Assembly (NCBI GenBank): GCA_902651635.1
Contig: CACRSC010000027.1
Span: forward strand, 313,887-377,886
Length of the DNA stretch: 64,000 nucleotides
Origin: Mastigamoeba balamuthi
Lineage: Eukaryota > Evosea > Mastigamoebida > Mastigamoebidae
Direction of reading: 5' to 3'
Part shown: positions 10,501 to 20,374 of the stretch, piece after piece
How the letters are laid out: each line of letters opens with the position of its first letter
How positions within the stretch are numbered: position 1 is the stretch's first letter
Made by a program: the position numbers and the translations under genes
The notes under the pieces: model-generated
Databases searched by the model: none
Seen by the model: the letters and a program-made list of their open reading frames with translations, nothing else
What the model was told of the DNA's origin: nothing

Positions 10501-13484
10501 ATGGAGACAGCGCAGGGGGCGCAGACGCACTGGCAGGCGGCCACGGAGCTCGTCAAGAAGGCGGTGGACCACGCGGAGCGCCGGCGCATCGCAGAGGCCC
10601 ACTACCTCTTCGGCCTCGCTGCCCTCTGCGTCGACAAGGCCATCCGCGGTGCCCCCCTGCCCTCTCCTGCCCTCTCCGGCCCTCTCTGCTCTAGTCCTCT
10701 CCTGCTCTCCTGCTCTCCCCAGCTCTCTCCAGCCCTCCCCGTCCTCTCTGCTCATTCTCTCATTCTCTCATGCTCTCCAGCTCTCTTCAGCCCTCTCTGC
10801 ACATTCTCTCCAGCCTCTCCAGCTCTCCAGCCCTCTCCAGCCCTCTCCAGGGCTCACCAGCCCTCTGCTGCCCCTCCTCCCCGGCCTCGCGCCCCGCAGC
10901 GGCCGAGGGCGAGCTGGCCGAGCAGCTGGTCGAGCGCAGGCGGCGCCTGCAGGTGCAGATGGACCTGCTGCGCGACGACCCCGAGCAGTTCGCCCTCGCA
11001 GCTGGTCGAGCGCAGGCGGCGCCTGCAGGTGCAGATGGACCTGCTGCGCGACGACCCCGAGCAGTTCGCCCTCGCCGTCGCCCGCAGGTCCGCCCGCGCG
11101 GCGACGGGGGCCGCAACCCCCAGGGCCCCTGCAGCCCCGCCCCTGGCCTCCTCCCCGCAGGACCCACAGGGCCCGCAGGGCCGCGGCCACTCGCCCTCGC
11201 CCCTGCCCTCGCCCCTGGGCTCGCCGCCCCCTGTGCTCAGGGAGAGGGACAAGGCCGCTGCTGTCGCTGCTGCCGCTGCTGCTGAGCCCCCGCTGGCGCC
11301 CATGCCGAGGGGGACGGCCCCCAGGCCCGACAGGCCCGACAGGCCCGACAGGATCGAGTGGACGAGGTCCCAGGGGTCGTTCTCGCGCGCAGCAGAGGAC
11401 GTGCAGGCGCCCAGGCAGCCGATGCCGCCGTCGCCCGGGGGCCCGCTGCCGCTGCCCCCCTGCGCCCAGGCCAGGTCGCTGGCGTCGCAGCCCCTGCCCG
11501 TGCCGTCGACCCAGGGGCCCGGGCTCGGCTTCGGGTCGGCCCCCGCGGCGGTCCGCAACACGCTGCAGCCCTCGCCCGTGCCCCCGGGCGCCGTGTCTGC
11601 GGGCGGCAGCCCCGCGTGCGGGATGTTCGCGATGCAGCAGCAGTGTAGCGCTGCAGCGCACTCGCTCCCCCTGCAGCAGTCCCCGCACTCGCAGCGCGCG
11701 CCCTCGCCGCTGCAGGCGGTCGGCGAGCTGCTCAAGGCTGCCAGGCTGCCAGCGTGCGTGCAGCCGCAGCCGTGCCCGCAGCAGGCGCCGTCGCAGGCGG
11801 GCCTGCACAGAAGAGGGGAGTCTGGCGGCGCCATCACAGTCCCCCAGGCGCTCCACGCGCCCTCGGCCGCCCTCCCGACGCCTCCTGCGAGCCCCGAAGA
11901 CCTGGCCCACCGCAGGAACGCCAGCCCGTCGTCCTCCGACCAGCAGCAAATCTCGCAGGTACCAATGCAGCAGCTGCAGTACCTGCAGGAGGCGCTGCGC
12001 GCGTCCCGAGCCCCGCCGCAGCGGTCGGAGCTGACGGACCTGCAGCGGTCCTTCTTCGACGGCGTGCTCGCGCTGAGACGCGCCGAGGAGGCGCGGGTGT
12101 CGTGCAACGCCTTCGACGCCGTGAAGAACTACCAGATGGCCATCGAGGGGCTCCTGCGCGTCTGCTCCGCTGTCGACCCCAAGGGGCTCAAAAAGAGGCC
12201 CATCAAGGAGCCCGAGGACGTCGTCCGCGCGTACCTCAACACGAGCCCTGCCGAGGACTCGCCCAAGACGCGCAGGGGCGCGGGGCTCATCGCAGGACAG
12301 TTTGCCATGTCGTCGCTGAGCCCGTCGCTCAACGCGCACTCGTCTGTGCTCAAGTCCTCGATCGACTCGCGCGTGCGGCGACCCCTCGCGTTCCCCGCAC
12401 CGCACACCGCTGACGAACGGCCCGTGCAGAGCGCGTTCGTGTCCACAATCGACTTCATCAACGACCCGATCGAGCTGCACGAGAGGCTCGGGGGCGGCGG
12501 CAGCGGGGCGACGATCTACCGGTGCACGTGCCATGGGCTGACGTTCGCTGCCAAGATACTGCCCGCGGACAACGTGCCAGAGGTCACAGAGGCCGTTCTC
12601 TGGGAGATCATCGTCTTCTCACGCATCGACCACCCCAACATCGTCAAGTATCTAGGCCACGACCTCTCCAAGCAGGCGCGCATTCTCTCTTCGCCGTTGG
12701 GCGAGACGAGTCGCTCACGCCGGCAGCAGAACCAAATACGACTGTTCATGGAGTTCTACACCGAGACGCTGATGGGCGTCATCAAGAAGCGCAAGATGTC
12801 GGAAAGGACTCTCACGTTCGCGGAGATTGTATCGTGGAGCTTCCAGATCGCCAAGGGCCTGCAGTACTTGCACTCGATGGACCCGCCGATCATACACCGC
12901 GACCTCAAGGCAGACAACATTTTCGTGCTCACCGACTCGAACGACCGTGTCCAGTCTCTGAAAATCGGTTCACTTCTGACCCCCCTCCCTCCTCAGCAGC
13001 GCGGCGCTCTTGCAGTCGTGCACCCGCTCACCCCACACCCGCGCAGGCGACTTTGACACGGCCAAGATCGTGGAGGCTGCCAGGATCACGCACACGAGGA
13101 ACCTGGGGACGCCGGGCTACATGGCCCCGGAGATGTGCTGCCCGACGGAGAAGGGCTACTCGGACAAAGTCGACAGTTGCGTCCCCGTGCCACTGGCACA
13201 CCACAGTCCTCCCTGCTCACTGAACGCAACCCGCACGTGCAGTCTGGTCGTTTGGGATGCTGCTGTACGAGATGATGCAAATGCAGCCACCGTACCACGG
13301 CGAGACCCTGCAGACAAAGTTCGACCTGCAGGCGAGTGGTACCAGACCTGCGCTGGATCTTGACGCGGCACGGCAATACGAGCTCGCCCCGCTGATTGAG
13401 GTATATGAGCAATGCACCAACGGAAACCCCTCTGCGCGCCCCGCTGCCAAGAAGCTCGTTAAGAGGCTCGCCCAGATACTGTAG
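10501..13484 (+). CDS. MIT-domain protein kinase (TKL-like), frame interrupted by a 76-bp tandem duplication
   Basis: Exons 10501-10648, 10900-12967, 13047-13175, 13243-13484. The start is followed by an MIT-like helical hairpin (residues 1-50 and the next exon). A long Ser/Pro/Gln-rich linker leads to a second MIT-like segment near 12040-12240. The kinase domain spans about 12455-13480: glycine loop GGGGSGA, AAKILP lysine, [10 protein letters not shown] catalytic loop, DFD in place of [12 protein letters not shown] and [14 protein letters not shown] domains normally bind ESCRT-III tails, so an endosomal role is possible. A 76-bp direct duplication (10922-10997 and 10998-11073) shifts the frame; summed exons minus 76 give exactly 837 codons. 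Intron 1 is 251 nt and filled with CCCTCTCCAG-type repeats. Confidence 0.85.
10649..10899 (+). repeat. Intronic pyrimidine minisatellite
   Basis: Kinase intron 1 consists almost entirely of degenerate CTCTCCAGCCCT / CTCTCCTGCTCT units on the sense strand. Many of the units contain CAG, so several pseudo-acceptor sites precede the acceptor at 10898-10899. Confidence 0.6.
10922..11073 (+). repeat. 76-bp perfect tandem duplication in kinase exon 2
   Basis: The unit beginning GCAGCTGGTCGAGCGCAGG at 10922 repeats at 10998 with no difference that I can see. It encodes [20 protein letters not shown] in two different frames. Because 76 is not divisible by three, it breaks the open frame. Confidence 0.85.
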
Positions 13485-13780
13485 CATCAGCAACACCGCA
13501 CCTGCTCTTCCTCTCCGTCGATTGTGCTATGGCAACAGTTACTGATGCCACCGTTAATTCTTGCCTGGGTCTTTGCTGTCTCTGTTGAGCATCATGAGTG
13601 TTGCCCTCTGGCTAAGTGTTATCCTAAATTTACAACTGTATCCCCAGACACAAAGTTTAATCAAGATGAGCACTGACACCCCCGGGTATCCAGAATTGCA
13701 TTGCACTATAAACACACACGCATATATATATATACACACACACACAGCAATCATTTGGGCAATAAGGGGCAACCCATTTT
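13485..13780. other. 3' flank of the kinase gene with a TA/CA microsatellite
   Basis: AT-rich sequence after the kinase stop. A mixed (TA)n(CA)n microsatellite occupies about 13718-13745. No gene seen. Confidence 0.5.
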
Positions 13781-14505
13781 TAGTGGTATGGTTGAAATCA
13801 CTAACAACTGTCCCCTGTTATCTTTTGATCAAATAATTCCTGAAATGTGTCATTAGGAATTGTCAACATTCGATTCAGAATCTGATCATGAAGTATCTAT
13901 TTTCTGCATTATCTCTTAATGCTAAATATGTCTCTTACAGAGAAGCAGAGATGGGAGATTTGGTTCCTGCACTCACACCCCAAGGGCCCTCAGTGGGGAA
14001 AGAAGCGCATTGCACAGTTCATGCACTGTGGACTTGGATCAACCCAGCACTGGATGAAAACCCGGCCTGACACTGTGGCCACAGCATCACCAACCAAGAA
14101 AGCAAGAAGGGCAACTTCAGAGGAAGAGGACAAACGGATCCTATCCAGGGCCAAATCCAAGCCACCTTACTCAGCTGCTGCTCTGCACAGATCCCTTCAC
14201 CTTCAGGCTTCTGTCTCTACTATTCACCAGCGTTTGCATGCTGCTCAGGCCAAGTTTCAGGCTCCATTATTTAAGCCATTATTAAAAATAGCTCATCAAC
14301 AAGCTCACATAGATTTTGCACAGGAAAATCTGCTGCGAGATTGGTGAGATGTATGGTTTAGTGATGAGACAACATTTTGACTGGGTGGATCAAAGGCAAA
14401 GATCAGTTTTTTCTGGGTAAGAATATTGTAATAGGTGAAATGTATGGTAGAATTGAACATCGTTTTTAAATAGGGGACAGTTGGTAGTGATTTCTACTGT
14501 AACTG
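13781..14505 (+). mobile_element. Degenerate Tc1/mariner-like DNA transposon with inverted ends
   Basis: The ends are imperfect inverted repeats. The left end (13781-13815) reads GAAATCACTAACAACTGTCC; the right end (14473-14505) is its mirror, GGACAGTTGGTAGTGATTTC, and its outermost bases in reverse complement are CAGTTACAGT, the CAGT start usual for this superfamily. Between them is a transposase remnant. The element is about 725 bp, roughly half the usual Tc1 length, so the interior is deleted. Confidence 0.75.
13919..14420 (+). pseudogene. Tc1-like transposase remnant
   Basis: An open frame to 14347 encodes the N-terminal helix-turn-helix region: LTEKQRWEIWFLHSH, then a basic linker, EEDKRILSRAKSKPPYSAAA, a second HTH and HIDFAQENLLRDW. 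After a stop codon the frame continues as DVWFSDETTF, the conserved region of the second catalytic Asp of the DDE/DDD domain, followed by another stop. The rest of the catalytic domain is absent. Not functional. Confidence 0.8.
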
Positions 14506-16243
14506 ACCTCAGCAGGTCATTGCTCATCACCCTCTTCCTCCTGAACTTCTTGTGCACAATGTACAATGTCAAATTGGAAGGAATATAAAGCCTAGGTAGT
14601 AAACCCAGCATCTTTAGCACCTGTGAACTGAGTGATCATGAGATGTCAATTGCCTTAACATTCACAGATCCGTGTATTGTGTGAGATCAGTGTGATGGAA
14701 GCCTGCTTGCCTCAGAAGTCTGGGCATTTCAGACACTGTGCATTTTTCGAAAATTTAGTAATTTTAGTGGTTGCATTTCTATTAGTAATTGATCAATGTA
14801 GTATATATGTACATTTATTAGGTATTTCAGACACTCTATGCATGTTTCACATTTTTAGAATATTAGAAATTATGTGATTGCATTTAATATTATTTGAATT
14901 AATATTGAATTTATTTATTTTATTTGTATTATAAATAGAACATGCACAAGTGTTTTTCAGGTATGGTACAGTAGCTATTATTACCATCACAGCCTAACCC
15001 TCACCAGCAGCATTATGGCGGGATCAAGTGCTCCTGAGAAGGATCTCACATCGTGCTCCTCCTCAGAGTCAGATGCATAATGCAAGCTGAGCCACAAGAG
15101 ATACTGCATGATGTTATGAAGCATTCCTGAAAGAAAATACAAAAATAATATGATCCTTTTAACAACAATTGTACATTTTGTCACTTCTAGTTATTCATTT
15201 GTTTTTTATTGTTTAATTGCTTTTTTCATTAATATTTAATTAAGTTATTAAATTCAAGCATACATCAAACATTACTTGTGCTATAAGTGAAATATGTTAA
15301 TGCACTAAATGTGCTACATGTGCTGCATTCTTTTAGTGCTAATTGAGTTCTAACTCATTGCTAATATAGCACTGAAATTTAGTGCTACATGTACTCATTT
15401 AGTGTGTTAGTGTCGAAAATGCAGTGATGATCAAATGATATAATTATGCCTGGTATCTCAGTGAGAATCTCCAGATCACTTCAGTATTACAAAAAGGTCC
15501 AAAGCTCCTGATTTCGATAAGAAAAGTAATAATAATATGTAAATTTGATTAATACTTGAAGTCTATATTTGCATAAAAACCAAATTCATCCTTGATGGCA
15601 CTGAGAAGGACGTCTGCTTATCTGAGATGATCCAGGCTATTCATTCTGAGTTTATTGCTATTAATTAATAAATGCAATTATTTGGATTGAGTTTTGTTTA
15701 ACAATATAGTTTATTTTTAATATCAATCACTTGACACTGTATCTCTCAAATCGCCTTTGCTTCTTGCTCGATCAATATTAGAAAGAAGCAAGAACAGGAG
15801 CACAAGACGGCTGAGATAGAGAAAGCAGAAGAGAAGCAGGAACCTGAAGGAGATCTGGATGCACAATTCATCTTATGGTCAAATTGTATGGTCTCTCTTC
15901 ATGTTTATCTTAAGCCTTTGCGAGCTTCTATGCAAATGCAAGGCTGAAGAGCTGGGTTTGTGACTTTGTATTGCTGACTTGAACCCCAGAAGATGCTGCA
16001 CGAGTAATGGCAAGCAGGCCCCCGAAGGCACACAAGATAAATAAACGGCATAGTGCTTGAGACGAGGAAAGTGTGGCATGTGTTCTTCTTTCGCTTCATT
16101 AGCAGCAGTGGTGGTCAGTGATCACTGGTGGTGGCGCACGAGAGGACCTTCGTGGATAGCGTTGTTGTTCTTTGAGCGAAGGCCTGGGGGAGGGGGGAGA
16201 GAGAGAGCTAAGTGCTAGCGGGGCTGGCGGTGCCCGTCCGACT
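14506..16243. other. AT-rich intergenic region
   Basis: No gene recognised. A TAGTGCT/AGTGCTA-rich patch lies at about 15290-15430. A minus-strand frame at 14987-15184 reads like protein in part (LLWLSLHYASDSEEEHDVRS) but stays unassigned. GC content rises sharply near 16160, just before the NOP56 3' end. Confidence 0.5.
15290..15430. repeat. TAGTGCTA-rich repeat patch
   Basis: Short palindrome-like words (TTTAGTGCTA, ATAGCACTGA, GTGCTACATG, GCACTAAATG) recur at close spacing. A similar patch is found at about 90-290. Confidence 0.5.
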
Positions 16244-18158
16244 CTACTCGTCGTCGGCAGCGGCCCTCTTGGACTTCTTCTTGGAGCTCTTGGGCGTCAC
16301 GGCGGGCTCCTCCTCCTCGACGGGGGCGGCGGCCTTCTTGGACTTCTTGGAGCTCTTGGGCGTCACGGCGGCGGGCGCAGCCTCCTCCTCGGCCTCGGGC
16401 TCGGCGGCGGCCTTCTTGGCCTTCTTGGAGCTCTTGGGCGTCACGGCGGGCACGGGGGCGGCCTCCTCCTCCTCGGCCTCGGGGGCCGCGGCCTTCTTGG
16501 CCTTCTTGGAGCTCTTGGGGGTCTTGGCGGGGGCGGGGGCCTCCTCCTCGGGGGCGGCCATCTCGACGTCCTCGGCGGGGGCGGCGGCGGCCTTCTTGGC
16601 CTTCTTGGAGCTCTTGGGAGTCACGGGGGCGGGGGCGGGGGCGGGGGCGGGGGGCCTCCTCCTCCTCCTCGGCGGCAGCGGCGGCGCGCTTGGACTTGCG
16701 GGGGGTCTTCTTGGCAGAGGCGGCGACCTCGGCGCGGACGGCCTCGGCCTCGGTGATGGCCTCGCGCATGACGTCGAGGTTCTTGCGGGGGGCCTCGCCG
16801 CTCTCGTAGAACTTGAGGCGCTCCTCGACCTGGGCGCGGAGCATCTCGCCGAACTTGCTCGTGGGCACGTCGTTGAACGAGTCGATGCGCGAGGCGATCG
16901 AGGCCTTGTTGGCGAGGTAGCGCGAGATGCGGCCCTTGTTGCGGGCGGCGGCCTTGCCGATGAAGCTGCTGTGGTAGATGAGCCCGTACTTGGGCGTGTT
17001 GCCGCGCGTCTTGAGCGCCCGGAAGAGCGCCTTCTCGGCGCCGAGGATCTGCACCGTCGACGCCGGGTACTTGGCGAGGTTCGTCAGCGAGCCCGCGTGC
17101 GAGATGAGCCTGGCGCCGACGACCTCGCCGATGAGGGCGCTGAGGTTGGGGGCGATGTCGCCCATCTTCTTGCTGAGGTACTCGTGCAGGCGCTTCTTGT
17201 ACTCGCTCAGGCGGATGACGCGCTCGGCAAACGTCTGCAGGCTCGCGAGGTCGAGCTCCGAGATCTCGTAGCCCATCGACGTGCGCGCGGCCTCGACGAC
17301 CTGGCGCGCGCGGTCCTCGTCGCCCTCGAGTATCTCGGCGAGCTGCGGGACGAGCTCGTCGCTGATGGCGGCCTTGTCGCCGACGAGGCGCGCGCAGCGG
17401 GCGTACTGGTAGTTGTCGGGGACGATGCGGACGAGCTCGGGGAAGTGCCACGAGTACCACTCGCGGGCGCGCATGGCGAACGTGTTGACGTCCTTGTCGA
17501 GCTGGTCCAGCAGGCAGATGCTCTGGATGATCATGTTGTCGGCGCGGTTCACGTTGAACTTGACCTTGGAGCGGCTGTAGCTGTGGCCGAGGCCCAGCTG
17601 GGCCTTGTCCAGGTCGCCCTCCTTGAGCTCCTTGATGAAGCGGCTGAAGTGCTGCCGGATGCCCCTGTGCAGCTCCAGCACAGCGCGCGTCTTGTTGCAC
17701 TGCAGCCCGCACGCCTCGGCCACCGCCGACGCCAGCTTGTCCTCCGACACCCCCAGCACCTGCCCCTTGTCCACGTTGCTCTCCAGGAACTCCTTCAGCT
17801 CCGCGTGCAGCACGCCTGGTTGTTTTCCACCGCAATTCAGATTCAATCTCCCAATCCGTCAATTCGCTTTGAATTCGGGGGGTGGGGCACGCACCCTCGC
17901 TGACGGCGTTGGCGTTCTCGAGGGCGTCCTCGGAGCTCTTGAAGGGCAGGAAGGCGCGGAGGGAGACGACCTTGCCGAAGGCTGCGAGGCTCTGGATCGA
18001 CTCCTGCATCGAGTCGAGCGTGGCGCCCACGTCCTCCCCCGCCGCCACGTCGAACAGCGCGTACCCCGTCGCGCTCTCGTACAGAACCACGTCCACCTGT
18101 GCCCGTGGGGGTCAGCGGGGGGGCTCTGCGGGGGAGGGGGGGTGCGACGACGGACCAT
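16244..18158 (-). CDS. NOP56: Box C/D snoRNP core protein NOP56, with a one-base frame break in the C-terminal tail
   Basis: Exons 18158-18156 (ATG alone), 18096-17895, 17815-16244; introns 18097-18155 and 17816-17894. NOP56 is a scaffold of the box C/D RNP that 2'-O-methylates rRNA in the nucleolus. The N-terminal NOP5NT region has [12 protein letters not shown] and [11 protein letters not shown]. The coiled coil and Nop domain contain [36 protein letters not shown] and [20 protein letters not shown], close to identical with animal NOP56. The tail has five or so [13 protein letters not shown] repeats alternating with acidic blocks, the usual KKx-rich tail. A CCCCCC run (minus strand, near 16650) puts the tail out of frame; removing one C gives 592 codons and restores VTPKSSKK to the stop at 16244. 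Confidence 0.93.
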
Positions 18159-18496
18159 TGGTGCTCTGCTGCTGCTCTGCGTGTGCCTTGAGAGGGCTCC
18201 GAGGACCTATCACACAAAAACCCCTGTTGACGTCATTGCTGATCTCATCTCGGGGCGAATCGGGGCCTGCCCGTCACCTGCCGCGCCGGACGCCCCGTTG
18301 CCCCGCTCAGGTGGCGCCCGTCGTGTTAGCGCCCCAGGGCGGCGCTCGGAGAGGCCCCTGCCGGGTGATCCCGATTTGCCAGCCCCGTTTGTATCTTGAC
18401 GGGAAAACGGCGTCACCTTTCTTTTTCTTTCCGCGGACTTTTCTCCCCCAAGGCGGCCTCGCTCTGCCCTGCTGCTGTTATTTTCGGCAGGCGACC
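18159..18496. promoter_or_regulatory. Divergent promoter between NOP56 and the lipase gene, with a CRE palindrome
   Basis: The 338-bp gap separates two divergent start codons. A perfect TGACGTCA palindrome at 18228-18235 is the classical bZIP/CRE site. No TATA-like box stands out. Regulation of both genes from this segment is inference. Confidence 0.45.
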
Positions 18497-19820
18497 ATGT
18501 CCTTTGCCCAGCCCCGCAAGGGCGGTGCCGCACCGTCCCCCATCACCGTGCGCGTGACGCAGAGGCCGTCGGGCGCCCAGCGCGTCTCGGAGCGCTCGAT
18601 AGCGGGGAAACCCGGGGCTGCCGGGAAAACCAGGGCCTCCAAAGGCCCCTCCTCCACGGACCTGCGCGGCGCCTGCCACCACAAGCAGGCCGCTCCCGTC
18701 GTCGTCCGGTGCGAGACGTGCAAGACCACCGTGGCCGCGGGCTGTCTGCAGTGCCTGGCGCAGGCGCACGCGGGCCACACGGTCGTGCTGCCCAAGGCCC
18801 CCGCGGGCCAGCAGCAGCAGCACGTCGCCGTGGCCAAGGCCGTCCCCGCGGCCCCTGCGCTCGTCGTCGAGGAGTATGAGTCGGTGGAGGACAAAGGGCC
18901 CTCGGAGTACGCAATGCGAGGTGCGGCACCGCTGCGCGGGCTGGCCACAATTGATCGGGTGACCAAAAATAGAGTCGGGGCTGTGCGCGGGCCTGAGCGA
19001 AGCCGCGTACGAGAAGCCCGAGGAGATCGAGGCGCACCTGCCCAAGGGGACGCGGCTGGTCGACCACTTCTCGCAGGAGGGGCGCGAGGCGGCCGTGGTG
19101 GCGTTCATCGCGGTGGACGACACGCGCAAGACGGTCTACCTCGTCTTCCGGGGCACGTGGTCGTTCGAGGACCTCAAAATCGACTTCATGTTCACGACGA
19201 CCACCAAGCCCATCACCGCCAGGGCCCCGCACATCACGGCGCACACGGGCATGTTCGACGCAGAGCAGACCGACGACGCCAAGCTGCTGCAGGCCCTCAA
19301 GACCGCCATCGACGCCCGCCCGCAATACCGAGTGCGCATTTTCAAAATCGAAGTCGAAAGTTCAGAACACCCAACTCATTCCCGGAGGCGCCAGGTGGTG
19401 GTGACGGGGCACTCGCTGGGCGGGGCGTACGCACTGCTGTTCTACCTGGTGCATCACCCGAAGCTGGCGGACACGGAGGCGTCGGCGGTGTCGGTGGACG
19501 CGGTCTACACGTACGGGGCGCCCATGGTCGTCGCGTGCAGGGACGCGGCCGCGGCGGCGCAGTTCCCGTTCGCGGGGGCAGAGCAGCAGACGAGCGTGTA
19601 CAGCTGGGTGAACAGGGAGGACCCTGTGCCGCGGCTGTTCAACATGCCGCTGCTGGCGGAGCTCTCGTACAGGCCGCTGGGCACAGTGCTCTGGATCCGC
19701 GGCGACGCGCGCTACGACGTCGTGGCGCACAGCACGCTCAGGGCCCAGCAGCCCAGCGTCGTCAGCTTCCTGACGCAGCACCCCGTCGTGCACTACAGAG
19801 CCTTCCTCGCCAGCAAGTAG
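18497..19820 (+). CDS. Class 3 (fungal-type) lipase with N-terminal B-box-like zinc finger
   Basis: Three exons (18497-18920, 18973-19331, 19395-19820) encode 402 aa. Residues about 50-95 hold a B-box-like Cys/His set (ACHHK, CETC, CLQC, HAGH). The C-terminal half is an alpha/beta-hydrolase of the lipase_3 family: VYLVFRGTWSFEDLKIDF precedes the nucleophile elbow VVVTGHSLGGAYALL (Ser in GHSLG), with YTYGAPMV (GxP block) and VNREDPVPRLF carrying the likely catalytic Asp. YDVVAHSTL may hold the His. No signal peptide, so a cytosolic triacylglycerol or phospholipid hydrolase is likely. The second intron (63 nt) is in frame and stop-free, so retention would insert about 21 residues just before the active-site serine. 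Confidence 0.85.
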
Positions 19821-20374
19821 CCGCAGCCGCAGGCCACAGAGAGCCGCACCGCACGCAGCACAGACCCCAGCGGCAGCCACACTGCGCACCGCACACACCC
19901 ACACGCACGCCCTGCACGCTTGTACGCCCGCCAGCACAGCACACCGACCACCTGTTTGCGCTGCCCTGCCCGGAGCGAGTGCCACTGATGACGTACTCAG
20001 TGCCGTCAGCAGCCAGGAAAATTCAGCAGCAATGCACCCCAACAGGAAAAAAACAGAGAGGGCCAGCCGGGCAGCGCCAGACCAGCGGGGAGAGGGTGCT
20101 CCCACCCCGAGGCCCACGCGCACCACCGGGAGCGACGCGTCGCAGTTTTCCGAGAGGAGGGGGAGGAGATCCGCAGATCTCTGCAGAGAATCTCTGTTGC
20201 GCGCGGGAGATATTTGATTTTTCGAGAGAGCGTTTTTCGTCTCGGGCGGAGCGGTTTTTCAGCCCCGCGTCTGCCTTTTTTTGCATCGCTTCACCAGCAG
20301 CACAGGCACAGGCACAGGCACGGGCACCTCCTCCTCCCACCCCGCCCCACCCGCGCCTGACGCAGGGGCCAGAG
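19821..20374. other. Intergenic, GC-rich
   Basis: No gene seen. It contains the lipase 3' flank and the promoter of the Nab2-like gene. Near 20165 is an AGATCTCTGCAGAGA partial palindrome, and near 20210 an ATTTGATTTTTCGAGAGAGCG segment of lower GC. Confidence 0.45.

Noticed and set aside
10649-10899. CCCTCTCCAG repeat tract considered as a CRISPR-like or satellite array
   Set aside because: Units are irregular with no unique spacers, and the tract sits precisely within a GT-AG intron of a eukaryotic gene.
10768-12534. 588-codon minus-strand open frame opposite the kinase gene
   Set aside because: It is the antisense shadow of GC-rich kinase exons: Arg/Gly/Pro composition, no motifs, while the plus strand has a complete kinase.
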